Assembly (NCBI GenBank): GCA_003996215.1
Contig: QJPP01001623.1
Coordinates: 179,768-243,767 of the forward strand
DNA from: Jaltomata sinuosa
Lineage: Eukaryota; Streptophyta; Magnoliopsida; Solanales; Solanaceae
Direction of reading: 5' to 3'
Length of the DNA: 64,000 nt
The stretch's first letter is position 1. Each line of letters starts with the position of its first letter. The position numbers were made by a program, and so were the translations under genes. The notes below the pieces were generated by a model. It saw nothing but the letters and a program-made list of their open reading frames with translations, was not told the origin of the DNA and ran no database searches. Shown here in pieces: positions 10,169 through 22,558 of this stretch.

Positions 10169-12546
10169 TGTAACACCCCAAGATATCTAAGCTAGCATTT
10201 GTACATCATTCGACCATTTCGTGATAAAAAAGATTAATCTCTAATTCATGCTCCCTAAACTTGAATTTTTGTGACATTTGGGAAGTTTCTTGCCTTAAGG
10301 TAAGAAGGTATTTTAGGAAATTGTATCGGGGTATTTAGGTAAACTACGTCAACTATATTTATCTCAAAAATAACAATAGAATATACATGAGATATTTAGC
10401 ATTTTGGGAAGTCACCTTTTAATCTTGGGCAGCCACCTTTTTAAGTAATATATATCCATGTTTATGTGTAAAAATAATTGATATCCTATCCATATTTCGG
10501 TTCCTTAAGGCTGAGGAAACCCTGAACTCTCTCTCAATCATATCCCACACAAAATTACCTAGAGAATAACTTGTTCTTTCAGCAAGAACTCAAGACAAAC
10601 CCCCCTTGTGGTAAGTAACCCAAACTCGGTTTTGGAACTGTGTATCTGTTGGTAATATTAGTATATCTCTTTGTGTAGAAATCTGTTTTAACTAAATAAA
10701 TATGTTTTGGAAATCTATTCCATAGACCTATAACTCTTAAGTTTATGTCAAAAGTTTTTTTTTGCTGTTATGGCTCGAAAAAGGAGATGCAACACATGGA
10801 AAGTTATGGCCAGTTTTTCCGATTTAGGAACCTTCTGTGTACTTCTATTAGTATTTTGAGCATATCTTTTGGTACAAAATATATTTGGGATGGTTTTTAA
10901 CTCCTTGTGACCCTAAGACATGTACCTACAACTTTTGTGAAGATTACAAAGTCTAATTTTTCCATTCTGTTTACCTATTCAAAGTTTAGTCACAACACAA
11001 GGCAGTCAGGCTGTCCAGATTTATGGTTTTGGGAATTTGGTGCGACTTGCACAAAATAGGCTCACTTTTGATATCAATCTTGTTCATTTTCACCTGATGA
11101 AATTGTTGATTATTAAATGGATATTTTATTGTGTATTCAAGGTGCTTATACTCTTGCATGAGCTAAAGGAATTTGTTTGAGGAAGTTGACGCACTTGTTG
11201 GTCTACGATTTGAACTCGTCAAGTTGTGGTAGGACTATTTATGTGCTAAAAAGCTAATGTTTGTGTATAACCTTGAAATTGTACTATCATTGCTTGCTAG
11301 AGTATTTTGATTATTGTTTTGAAACTTTTGTTTGCTTTCTCGTGACCTTATATCGACATATTGGTATTTTGAATTATTGTGAGATATTCGTTAATTCGCC
11401 CACTTGTACGAATTGCTCGATCGTTCTGCATTCTTAATGGGAATTTGTCCTTCTCATGGCAGTGACTATGTCGCTGTATTGTCATGCCTCTTCATTCGGA
11501 TCTTTGACAATCTTGACTTTGGATTTGTGGTTCATCTTAACTATGGGAAAACTATCAATTTAAGTATGAACTAGAAAGCCATTTTTAATATGGTTCTTGA
11601 TTCTGTTGATTATTAGGTCTCAGCCCTACTTGATACAGAGCTTCATCCCTTCTTGATATTGGATTATGCTTTGTGTGATGGCATGATATACATATTGGGC
11701 AAAATTTGTTATTTGACATCTCGTGAAATAGTTCTATGAACTGTCTTGACACTTGAGCTTTGAATGTCGATTTTGATACTTGTAATATACTTGCTTACTT
11801 CATTTTAATTTATATGTTATATTGAGCTGCCAATAATTTAGAAGAGAATTGGAGAAGTCTATGACTCCAAGCCCAAGATTTATACACCACTAAGTCTTGT
11901 GCTTAGCGATAGTTGTTTTCTATCGTAGGTGACTCTCGGGAGAATAATTAAAGATGGCCACTTGAAGTAGACTTTTTGGAGATTTTAGAAGATTACATTT
12001 GCATATAGGCATCTATGTTTTGTAGTAATTTTGGGACTTGTTACATGATCCATATGTTGCACTTGTATATGTAAATTTTGGAGGCTTATTTTATCATAGT
12101 ACTGTAAATTGTAAACTTAAATTAGGTATCGTGTTGGCTGTATTGAGGTGTGTAAACTCAGGTCTTATAATATTTTATATTTTGGTTTGTAATTTACGAA
12201 ATGAAAGAAACTAGTGTTTTCTTTAGTATTTGGATGTTCAAAGATGATGTACAGAATGATCCTGCAGTTGTGTTTAAATGAAAAAAAATGAATTTCCATA
12301 AGGTACATGCTTGATTATTTTGAAAAGGTCTGCCATAGTGAGTTAAAACTCCTATATGGTCTTTACTTAGAATTATATGAATTATTAGATGTCAAAATAT
12401 TATGCCTTTAACTCTTTTCAAACCGGCCTAATTCCACCATATAAATAAATATGATTAATATGTTTTAAATGGAGTCCCTTTTAAATGATATAGGTATATA
12501 TTTGTTTTTGTTTCAAAAGTGGCATCCTCCAAAGAGGGTCGCTACA
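10169..12546 (+). repeat. 5' LTR of element C
   Basis: TG at 10169 follows the target duplication; CA at 12545-12546 precedes the primer site by five bases. The LTR is 2378 bp and AT-rich. A TATA-like TAATATATATCC lies near 10447. Its mate is the split 3' LTR (16974-17300 and 27084-29984). No coding potential accepted. Confidence 0.9.
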
Positions 12547-12551
12547 AGTGT

Positions 12552-12563
12552 TGGTATCAGAGC
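12552..12563 (+). other. Primer-binding site of element C (initiator tRNA-Met)
   Basis: TGGTATCAGAGC, complementary to the 3' end of plant initiator tRNA-Met, five bases after the LTR end. Confidence 0.9.
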
Positions 12564-12744
12564 CTTAGGTTTATGGTTCTAGGACTTCTGTTTGTGACCT
12601 GTTAGTACATTTTATCTTTTTAGGAATTCTTAGACAATACTCTTTCTTGCATACTTGATAATATACTTTTTTAGTCTATTGTGCATATGCATCATGTACA
12701 TGTCCTTAATGCAATGCGATCTTTCCTTTTGAAGGAATTAAGTT

Positions 12745-14314
12745 ATGGCCTCTTCTTCTAATAGACCTATGGAAGCTGCTCGTGAGGGTTCGGGTAACTC
12801 TATTTCCCAACCTCACTTACTAGAAGGGGTTGGAGAGCATCATGCTGATCATAATTACCCTCGTACTAGTGGTTCTGAAGTTGGAAACAATCAGGGTGCG
12901 AGAGTTGAACCACATGCTCATATGGATAATAGTGCTCCTGTTATGAACCCTTATTTTCAACATATGGTTGATTTATTTCATCACTTGGCTGGAAGAATGC
13001 ATGACCCTAATGAAACAAACTATGATAAAATAAGAAAAATGGGTAGAGTTGAGTTCGAAGGCAGTGTTGATCCTGCTGATGCTGAACAATGGCTTGAGCG
13101 TATGGAGAGGGTATTTGAGCAACTAGAGTGTTCGGATGCTGCCAAATTTAAGTATGTTGTCTCACTATTACAAAAAGATGCTTATGACTAGTGGGTAAGT
13201 GTACCAAATGCCAAGGAAAAACCTACGGTGCTTACTTGGGATGATTTTGTTAAAGAATTCAGAACGAAGTATGTACCACCTGCTTATTGTGATGCAAAGA
13301 AAAAGGAGTTTTACTGGAGGAATTATTAATGAAGAGAAAGATAAGTGTAGGCATTTTGAAGACGGGTTGAATAATTCCATCCCAAAGAATGTGGCTATCC
13401 TACAACATGAGAAATTTTGCAAACTAGTTTTAGTTGCCCTTATTTGGGAAGGAGTTGATAAGGAAGAAGCGAGTAGGAATGAAAAAAAAATTAGAAGGCT
13501 TAAATTAGATTACGAAGGTCCATCCAAAAGAGGTAGGTTTGATAATTTCAGGGCTGGTAGTGCTAACAGGTCAGCTCAATATAAGCAAAACAGTTCAGAT
13601 TTTTCTATAGCTAGCACTCCAAATTATGGCCAATGCAAGACTCGTGTACCCACTTGTGCACAATGTGGGAAGAATCACTATGGTACTTGTAGGAGGGCTT
13701 CTGGTGCATGTTTTAATTTTGGGGCCTTTGATCATAAGGTTAAGGATTTTCCAAATCCTAACCCTGCTCCTTCTTTGCATACTGAAGGCTCAGTTCAGAA
13801 ACCTACTATTAATCCTCCTCAAGGCAATAGAGGTGCGAGATCTAGAAATACACAAGCAGTGGGTCCAAGTGGAGCTAATCAAAGTAGTGGGTCAAGAGAA
13901 ACTGCACGAGCTTATGCCATGAGACAGAGGGATGACCAAGATGGACCAGACGTGGTTGTCGGTAAATTTCACTTATTTGGCTTATGTGTTATTAAATTAT
14001 TTGATACTGGTTCTACACACTCCTATATTTGTTCATCACTTGTTTTTTCTGAAAATGTGAAATCTGTGAGACTTAGCTATGATGTGCTTGTCGAAAGTCC
14101 TTTGGGTCATCAGCATTTTTGTAATCGGATTTATCGAGATTGCCCCTTTATTATTCAAAATCTAGTCTTCCCTACTGATTTGGTTGAAATGCCTTTCCAA
14201 GACTTTGATGTTATTGTTGGGATGGATTGGCTTTATAAATACCATGCAGTGGTGGATTGTAGGTCAAAGTGTGTGACTTTTAAAGATCCTACATTTTCAC
14301 ACATCATTTTTTAA
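12745..14314 (+). pseudogene. Element C gag and protease, broken
   Basis: Starts MASSSNRPMEAAREG. The gag core has VEFEGSVDPADAEQWLERME and ends at an in-frame TAG (13189-13191), where the family has a Trp. The frame then shifts near 13310. The second frame (13199-14314) gives the gag C-terminus, CAQCGKNHYGTC, and a degraded zinc knuckle (CFNFGAFDHKVKDF, with a Cys replaced by Phe). It continues through the aspartic protease motif LFDTGSTHSYI and the VIVGMDWLYKYHAVVDC segment, and ends at TAA 14312-14314. Gag packages the RNA and the protease cleaves the polyprotein; both are dead here. Confidence 0.85.
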
Positions 14315-16929
14315 GGTGAGAGTTCACTAACATCTAATATTATTTTAGCTGTCTTTGAAAGAAAGATGATTTGTCAAGGGTGTGATGCCTATCTTGCTCA
14401 TATAGTTGATACACGTTTGGAGAGTCCTAGCCTTAAGGAAATACCCAGAGTGTGTGATTTTCCTGATGTCTTTCCTGAAAATCTTCCTGGGTTGCCTCCT
14501 GAAAGAGAAGTTGAATTTCCTATAGAGCTTGTTCCCGGAAGTACTCCTATTTCTATAACTCCCTATAGAATGGCTCCAGCAGAATTGAGGGAGTTGAAAG
14601 TTCAATTGCAGGAACTTCTTGAGAAGGGTTTTATCCATCCTAGTATTTCTCTGTGGGGAGCACCTGTTTTATTTGTAAAGAAGAAAGTTGGAACCCTTAG
14701 GCTTTGCATTAATTATAGGCAATTGAACAAGATAACAATCAAGAACAGATATCCACTGCCTAGGATTGATGATTTATTTGACCAGCTGAAGGGTGCCAAC
14801 TTATTTTCAAAAATTAATTTGAGGTCAGGGTATGACCAACTGCGGGTGAGAGATCAAGATGTTCCTAAATCTTCCTTTAGAACTCGATACAGTCATTATG
14901 AATTTTTGGTGATACCATTCGGGTTAACAAATGCTCCTGCTGTGTTCATAGATCTAATGAATTGAGTATTTAAGCCCTATCTTGATTAATTTGTGATTGT
15001 CTTTATAGATGATATTCTAATATATTCCAAGAATAGTGAAGATCATGATAAACACCTCCGTATTGTTTTGCAAATTTTAAAGGAGAAAGGGCTTTATGCT
15101 AAGCTTTCTAAATGTGAATTTTGGCTTAGTGAAGTGGCTTTTCTAGGATATGTTGTGTCAGCTGAAGGTGTGAAGGTAGATTCTAGTAAGATTCAAGCTA
15201 TTGTTGAATGGAATCCACCCAAAAGTCCCACAGAAGTAAGAAGTTTCTTAGGCTTAGCGGGATACTATAGAAGGTTTGTGAAAGGCTTCTCCATTATAGC
15301 TTCTCCTTTGACTAATCTTTTGAAGAAAGAAGTCAAGTTTACTTGGGATGACAAATGCCAAGAGAGCTTTGAAAATCTCAAATCCTTGTTGACACAAGCT
15401 CCTACACTTACTCAACCAACTGAAGGAAAAGAGTATGTGATATATAGTGATGCTTCTCATCGTGGTCTCGGTTGTGTTCTGATGCAAAAAGGAAAAGTTA
15501 TTTTTTATGCCTCTCAAAAATTGAAACCACATGAATTGAATTATCCAACTCATGATCTTGAAATTACTGCTATTGTGTTTGCTTTGAAAATTTGGAGGCA
15601 TTACTTATACAGAGAAAAGTGTAATATATTTACTGATCTCAAGAGTTTAAAGTGCTTGGGTACACAAAAAGAGCTGAACTTGAGACAACGAAGATGTCTT
15701 GAACTCATCAAAGATTACGACTGCACAATGGACTATCATCCGGGAAAAGCCAATGTGGTTGTAGATTCCCTAAGTCGTAAATCCTTTGCAAGTTTATCTT
15801 TAAGTCCCTTGCCCTTGCTTCTTGAGTTAAGAGCCATGAATGCTTGTCTTGCACTTAATTTTGATGGTTCATTTGTTGCTAATATGAAAATCAAGCCAAT
15901 ATTACTTGAACAGGTGAAAGAAGCACAAAAATTAGATGAGAAGCTTGCAAGATTGATCAAAGAAGTTCAAAATAGGTAAAAACATGATTTTACATTGAGA
16001 GAGGATGGTGCCCTATTTTATCAGAATCGGTTGTGTGTTCTTAATGATGAAGCACATACTTCACCATATACAATGCATCCTGGAGGCACGAAAGTGTACC
16101 AAACCATCAAAGAACACTATTGGTGGAATGGTATGAAAAAATACATTGCGGAGTTTATTTCAAAATGTTTGATTTGTCAACAAATAAAGGCTCAACATCA
16201 AGTCCCAGTTGGTTTGCTACAACCCTTGTTGATACCAGAATGGAAATGGGAAAGAATAACTATGGACTTCGTTTCTAGACTACCTCGCACTCAAAGACAT
16301 CGTGACGCAATTTGGGTTATAGTGGATAGGCTAACAAAGAGTGCGCACTTCTTGGCAATCAGGGTGGATTATTCACTTGAGCATTTAGCAGAATTATACA
16401 TTAATGAGATTGTGAGACTACATGGCATTCCCGCTTCTATTATATCTGATCGAGACCCGATGTTTACATCTAGATTCTGGAAAAGATTGCCAGAAGCATT
16501 GGGCACTAGGTAGAACATTAGTACTTCTTTCCATCACCAGACAGACGGCCAGTCTGAAAGGGTAATACAAGTTTTGGAAGATATGCGTCGACCTGCATTA
16601 TTGAGTTTGAAGGTAGTTGGGACAAACACTTGGCTTTGATAGAATTTTCTTACAATAATAGCTACCAATCAAGTATTGGCATGCCTCCTTATGAAGCTCT
16701 AAATGGAAGGAAATGCTGGACTCCTCTTTGTTGGAGTGAAGTTGGTGAAAAGAAGCTTATTGGTCCTGAGATTGTGAAACAAATGGAAGATAAGGTAAGA
16801 ATAATAAAGGATCGTCTAAAAATTGCTTCAGATAGATAAACGTCTTATGTTGATCATGCCGGTAAAGAAACCACTTGGGAGAGAGAGGCGGACATGCGAA
16901 CTCAATATCCACATTTGTTTCGGGACTAG
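14315..16929 (+). pseudogene. Element C pol: RT, RNase H, integrase; broken
   Basis: RT: MAPAELRELK, then LRLCINYRQLNK, DLRSGYDQLRV-like, PFGLTNAPAVF and the catalytic FIDDILIYS (15002-15028). RNase H: VIYSDASHRGLGCVLM and FTDLKSLKCL. Integrase: HPGGTKVYQ...CLICQQ zinc finger, ITMDFVSRLP, IISDRDPMFTS and the DGQSERVIQVLED core. The reading stays in one frame from 14366 to 16513 apart from stops at 14963, 14987, 15977 and 16511, then shifts. Near 16858 the frame jumps from SYVDHA directly to GKETTWEREADMR, so the integrase C-terminus (GPF/Y region) is deleted. Last codon TAG at 16927-16929. Confidence 0.9.
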
Positions 16930-16958
16930 AATTAGGTAAATTTTGGGGCAAAATTCTT

Positions 16959-16973
16959 TAAGGGGGAGAGAGT
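16959..16973 (+). other. Polypurine tract of element C
   Basis: TAAGGGGGAGAGAGT sits directly before the 3' LTR start at 16974, where plus-strand DNA synthesis is primed in this class of element. Confidence 0.75.
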
Positions 16974-17300
16974 TGTAATGCCCCAAGATATCTAGGCTAG
17001 TATTTGAACATCATTCGACCATTTTGTGATAAAAAAGATTAGTCTCTAATTCGTGCTCCCTATACTTGAATTTTTGCGACATTTGGGAAGTTGCTTGCCT
17101 TAAGGTAAGATGGTATTTTAGGAAATTATATCAGGGTATTTATGTAAAATACATCAACAATATTTATCTCCAAAAAAATAATAGAATATACATGAGATAT
17201 TTAGGATTTTGGGCAGTCACATTTTAATCTTGGGCAATCACCTTTTAATCTTGGGCAGCCACCTTTTTAAGTAATATATATCCATGTTTATGTGTTAAAA
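16974..17300 (+). repeat. 3' LTR of element C, left part
   Basis: Begins TGTAATGCCCCAAGATATCTAGG, matching the 5' LTR start at 10169 with a few substitutions. It is cut at 17300 by element D; its last five bases (17296-17300) are D's duplicated target TAAAA. One difference is a partial repeat of the CACCTTTTAATCTTGGGCA segment near 17215-17260, which the 5' LTR lacks. Confidence 0.9.
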
Positions 17301-17940
17301 TGAAATGACCCTTCCGGTCATTTACACATTTTTGCCTTTCTTGTACCATTAGATCTTACTTGTAGCGGCCCAAGTAATTTATGGCTTGTCGGGACCGGTA
17401 GTTCGGTGCCCGGGCCGTTTGTTTGGTCTTTATGGCCGTTCCTCATTTTAGAGATTCAACATTGGAAATCGTTAACTTTCGTCAACATTCTTGGTAATAT
17501 CAAATAATTAAACCAAGGTTCTTGGTCAAAGGAATCCCTTACTCGAAAGTTCGAGTTAAAGAAATGCCTCGTGTAACACCTCGCCCGTTTGGAAGATTTA
17601 AAGTAACCCGTGCCTTTGGGTTAAGACTAATAGTGTCTAATATACTAAGAAGGATGTGTTATGAGGTATTATAATCGCAAAATTGTCGTATGATAAGTTT
17701 TGAAGTCAAGCAAGTTGCGAAACAAAAGTCGGAAAAAGTTATTGTAAATTCCTTTAAGGAATTCTCTTCAAATTTGGGTTAAATATCTTGGGGTATTTCT
17801 ACCTATCTATAAAGAGTTAGTGGGCCCCCAATATACAAAATCGAAGGTCTACGAGTCTAGTTTCCAACGCACTAAACGGTTCTTCCATACGACTTCAGAA
17901 TAGAGAGATATTCATGTTTTTGTAAGACTGCGCAAGCAGA

Positions 17941-17987
17941 CACGTCAAAGCAGGGCCCACATCCTAAGTCGGTTTGCCTTTATAAAT
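17941..17987 (+). promoter_or_regulatory. Putative LTR promoter of element D
   Basis: ACACGTCA (ACGT core) and GGGCCCAC lie 40 and 27 bases upstream of TATAAAT (17981-17987). The same arrangement is kept in the 3' LTR (TATAAAT at 22998-23004). ACGT and GGGCCC are known plant promoter cores for bZIP and TCP-type factors; activity here is inference. Confidence 0.45.
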
Positions 17988-19499
17988 CAGCTTCTCCTTC
18001 GTTTTAAACCCATAAAAACAGACCAAAACCATATAAAAACAGATACAAACCTTAGACATAATCCATGGACCTTGATCCTTTCAATTCAGAAGTTTAACAG
18101 AAGTTGCTCTACATCGCGAGCTCATCATCGTGGTACAGTTTTCTCGTCGTTTTGGCTCCATTTGTTGCTACTGCAAGGAGGCAGTTCGTGGAACTGATAT
18201 TTTTATGCTATTATCATTTGATTATCATAAGGTAAGGGTTCTAAATCCTTGACTCATTCTTAATTTGAGCTTTAGAATCAATTCATAGGAGAACTTATCA
18301 TTATCGGCATGTTTGTCGTGTTTTCTTGCCGTATATTGTTACAGCTCGTGGTGGGTCCTTATAACAGCATGTTTAGCTTGGTATTTCAAAGATTTTTGTT
18401 GAGGTAACCTTCCTCCTATGACCATCCTTCGTTATTATATGTTCTAGTATTGTTTTATGGATTTCTGAGCCACGAAGTGGTATTTTGGATATGTGGCTCT
18501 GGGCAGCCCCTTTGTCATATTAAATTGGGTTGTTATTGTTGTATGTTGATTGTGTTAAGGTGTTGGAGGTACTGGGAGTTGGTGTGATTCTTATTGGAGT
18601 CACGAACGATGGTTATTGGATTGAATGACATGAAGTACGCCTTGAAATAGTGCATCGGGAGCTCGTCGCTCCTTGGAGATGTGGTTAACGTATTGTTGTT
18701 GGATTTAGCTGCCATTTGTTAATGTTATTGGCCTCATTTTTATGCTTTGGATTTAGCTGGTCGCGAGTGTGACATTAACACCTTATCAATTGGCTATGGC
18801 TCGTTCTTGCAGCCTTGTCGATTCTAGCAATTGTTCAATTACCTTGGTTGGTCAGGCTTCATAGAGACGCCTTTGGGACTACAGTTGAAAGTATTTGTTT
18901 TGTGTGATTCAGAGCTTCCTGGCACTGTTCGAGTCTGGACGATGCCGTTCCCGCAGCTAGTCATCGGATGACAGGTAGGTTATGGTTTTCCCCTATCTAG
19001 ACTCTGCGTATATAGGCTATAACTGCATTAATTAGCATCCTTGGATGGGTTGTTATAGGTTGGGACCCCAGACCTTATTCGCCTTTCGTCCATCTATTTC
19101 ATACATTGTTTGCAGTATTCGCATAGTATTATATGTTACCTTTGTGGTCCTGTGTGGCCTTGTATTGACTCTGGAACATAGATGGTGGGTTATTTGGGGA
19201 ATGTCCGCGAGACTCGGACATAGAGATGATCCTTTTAGGCTGGTTATGTCTGCTGAGTAGATGTTGGGCCTGTGCAGGGCTGATAGGAGTTGTTGTGAGC
19301 TGTTGGGCTACTTTGATATTTGTGTGCGAGCATATCATCCATGAAAAAGGTTTTCCCCTGCATGTTTTACTACAGTTTTGGCTGCGAGCCACTACTGACA
19401 GTTTTGGCTGCGAGCCACTACTGACAGTTTTCCTAAATCTGCATGGCCCTGAGGGCCTCTTTTTTGGTACTGTTGATGATAGAAAAGGGGATTTTTGGA

Positions 19500-19652
19500 T
19501 GTTTTAGCACTGATTTTATTACTGGTACTAGTATCTGCGGGGCAGAGCACCAGACTTTTTTTTATTACTGATACTAGTCTCTGCGGGGCAGAGCACCAGC
19601 CTTGATTTTATTACTGATACTAGTCTCTGTGGGGCAGAGCACCAGACTTGAT
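19500..19652 (+). repeat. 46-bp minisatellite, three copies, in the 5' LTR of D
   Basis: Tandem units of about 46 bp share the words TATTACTG, ACTAGT and GGGGCAGAGCACCAG. Three units are present; the second is slightly altered by a run of T. Copy number differs among the LTR copies of D. Confidence 0.85.
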
Positions 19653-21215
19653 TTACTACAGTTTTAGACCCGGTTACGCCCGGGCACCCTTGGAGGGGTT
19701 TTTAAGGCATTTTCTACTACTTTAGTCCTGGACAGGGTCTGGGCATGCATACTTAAGACTGGGTCTCTATCTTGATCCCGGACTTACTTACGGATGACAT
19801 GTCTTGATACTGAGTTTAAGTATGGGGTCAGGGACCTCCATGGACCTTGCCGCTCTGGGCCTGGGGCTTCGGGCTGCGTGCGCCAGAGGGAAGGGTATAT
19901 AGTGGAGTAGAGGTATACAAGCTAAGTCCTTCCATGGAACCTGCCTGCTGGGCTCGATTGGCACCGGAAGAGGTACATACAGAGGTTATATTTCACACAT
20001 CATATCATGCATTGAATTCCACCCTTGTTTGCTGTGTGTTTAGTGTACGCTCCAGTAGTATGGGATGCCGGAGGGTTTGCTTTCACTTGATTGTGTTCCT
20101 CGGTTGTATGGGCGGCCGTTGGGACTGTAGGTAGACTATATTTACACCTGTCTTTATTTAGAGCTTGTCTTGGCACCCGGTTCTTGAAAGATTAGTGATG
20201 GCTAGCCTATTGAGGCTTTGGTTGTGGGATTTTTGATTATTGAGAGGACTTTGGAGTCCTATCTTATTGAGGCACTTTTGTGTGGCCTTCTGAGCAGAGT
20301 GTGAGACTCTGGTTCTATTCTTGTGGGAAGCTGAGTGGTATCTCTCGGTTATTGTGGCCTAGTTATTTCATCCTAGGGTTATACTTGTGAGGTGATTCCC
20401 TGGTTATGCTATCATATGATTGGATTGGTGTTATGATTTCCTTATACTGGTTGATTCCATTTTGAGTATGTTAGACTACTCTCCGTCTTTTCCTTCCACT
20501 TGAGGTTACCGGTATACCGCCATTTTCTCAACTCTCTCTCTACTTACTTATATTGTTGTGCAAGGACTCCAGGTGCGTTCTCCTTTCCTTCACCTGTGAT
20601 TCTGTGTAATTGTATCTCTGTGCTAGCATGTGTTACTTAAAGCTCTTAGTTATGGCTGATCTGTGCTAGCTCCTTGTTCCTTGTATATGGCTTCAGTGAC
20701 TGCTTTCTTGCTATCTGTTACTTACTGCTCTTATATCTTATCTGCGCTCAGTCATCCTATGATACCTACTGAGTACCCGTGGTTTTGGTGCTCATACTAC
20801 ACTTGTGCACTTTTTTGTGCAGATATTAGCTGAGCTTTCGCCGTTGATCACGTTGGAGACTCGCGCAGCTTTTGGATCTTTGAGACTAGGGTGAGCGTCT
20901 GACGGTCGGGGCTTGTCTACATCTCATCTGTTGTACTATTGCTCCTTGTACTTTCGGAGGCAATTTATGCTGTATTTTGTTACTTCTAGCACTTGTATTC
21001 TATTAGAAGCTTTTGTACTGTCGATACCAAGTCTTGGGGTTGGTGTAGTTTCCTTTATGTATTTATATTCGAGTTTTGCTTTCGCTTATTCTTGCTTGTT
21101 GGTGAGTTTTGGTTAGGCAGTAGCCCATTAATAACCATTCTGGGCTACGGGAATTGGTTCGCCTACTGGGGATTGTAGGTGCCATCATGAATTGAGAAAT
21201 TGGGTCGTGACAGCT

Positions 21216-21227
21216 TGGTATCAGAGC
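21216..21227 (+). other. Primer-binding site of element D (initiator tRNA-Met)
   Basis: TGGTATCAGAGC, three bases after the 5' LTR end, as in element F. Confidence 0.9.
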
Positions 21228-21419
21228 TCTAGGTTCACCGGTGTCATGGTACAGAAGCAAGTGTCTAAGTAGAGTCTCATGGATCGGTATGATGACGTCC
21301 GTATCCTATCTACGGGAGGCTACAGGGCATTGTTAGGAAATATTTCATCTTCTTGGCTCCTCATCGTGCGTTCCTGGCTCTATTGAATTCTAAAACTTCA
21401 GTTGTTCATTCATTCTGAG

Positions 21420-22010
21420 ATGCCTCAGATGAGTGCGATAGTGGTTGGTCCCGAGGCTTCTGTGCTTGTTGCTTCACTGTTTCCGTTAGCACCAAGACTT
21501 CAGAGTGAGAGTTTACCGCCTCAGATAGGGGGTGCGAGGTCATCCCTGCCTTCGATTGGATTTATAGCTACCCCAGTTCTTTCAGACACCGTGGCTAGGA
21601 CTCTGAGTCCTCTAGTGAGTGTTTCAATACCTAGTTCTATGAGTGGTGCTTCAGTTATAGTTGAGCTTCTAGTTCTTCAGCAGGGTTATCGGTCGGTATT
21701 GGAGTATGAGGCAAGATTTTCCCGTCGGATTTCATCTGGTATAGGCTGTTTTTGGTGTGGTGAGCATGGGCACTTTGCTAGGAATTGCCCCAGGATTTTG
21801 TATCCCAGACAGCCTGGTTGTTATCATTGTGGAGAGATTGGTTACCTTTATCGATATTGTCCCCGGCGAGGGCCGGTTGGGCCTTTAGTTTCGACTACTC
21901 AGTCCAGATTTAGACCCCATCAACTTGATGCTCCTCTTGGTGGGCCAGAGGTGGAGGTTCCTGACATCGTTACTCAAGGTCAGGCTTTTGATACCTTTGA
22001 CTTATGTTAG
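21420..22010 (+). pseudogene. Element D gag, internally shortened, with two zinc knuckles
   Basis: An open frame from ATG 21420 gives about 196 residues. The N-terminus (MPQMSAIVVGPEAS) is Pro/Ser-rich, as in the gag of related elements. A short EYEARFSRRI piece is all that remains of the gag core. It runs straight into two CCHC knuckles, CFWCGEHGHFARNC and CYHCGEIGYLYRYC. The frame is uninterrupted but far shorter than a normal gag, and no protease active site (DTGS) follows. The protein could still bind nucleic acid through the knuckles; whether it is made is unknown. Confidence 0.6.
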
Positions 22011-22558
22011 TCCCGCTCGTGTTGCGACTCTATAATTGCTTCTATGCATACCTGCTACTTGTTTAAGTTGTTTGGCTACCCGAATTATAGTATCAATACG
22101 TTGTTTTATTGGTAGTTTATTCTTTAGTAGTGGATGGGGGTAAGTTAACCTTGAGAGGTGTTTTCCCGGAGTTGTAGCTCGTGGGTAGTTCTTGTTAGTC
22201 TGTTTCTAATTGGCTTACCCCTATTTCATTGTGATTCTGGACTTTTGGTTGGGTTTCCCTTGTTGAGCGGTCCTAGATGGTTGTTTCCTAGGCCGTTATC
22301 TAGCGTGGCTAGAGATCCATGTGATGGTTCGGTGTATTACCGGTAGTTGGGCCAGAGTTGAGATTTTGCCTCAGTTGGGAGGTATTGGTTATGCTAGTGT
22401 GCATAGATTGGTTTGGTCTCTCGAGTGTCTAGAGTCGACCCTCTTTGTTGATTAGTTTAGGAGGTTGGTAGGTATATGGGTTGTTCCCATAGTCTCCTCC
22501 ACTTCCTGGTTCGTTGGGTGTTTTGTTGTATCTTTAGCTCCAGTTGGAATGAATCTTG
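22011..22558 (+). other. Undefined internal DNA of element D
   Basis: Between the shortened gag and the truncated 3' LTR. A frame at 22158-22346 has no recognisable domain. A short stretch after 22010 could be decayed protease-region coding sequence, but no active site is visible. The whole pol is missing, which marks D as a deletion derivative. Confidence 0.5.

Larger units (their letters stand above)
17301..21212 (+). repeat. 5' LTR of element D (3912 bp)
   Basis: Left end fixed by the target duplication; right end CA at 21211-21212 just before the primer site. The first bases form a perfect inverted repeat (AAATGACC / GGTCATTT, 17303-17310 and 17316-17323). Compared with F, a segment of about 260 bp (17435-17690) is extra. 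The distal half is GC-richer and holds a 46-bp minisatellite and other short repeats. Short open frames (for example 19847-20134) recur in the other LTRs and are not accepted as genes. Confidence 0.9.

Noticed and set aside
13168..13422. Minus-strand frame across element C gag
   Set aside because: Shadow of the gag coding sequence on the plus strand.
19847..20134. Open frame in the LTR (MPLWAWGFGLRAPEGRVY...) that recurs in other LTR copies
   Set aside because: It recurs because the LTR recurs; frames differ in length and position among A, D and F, and no domain or codon pattern supports a protein.
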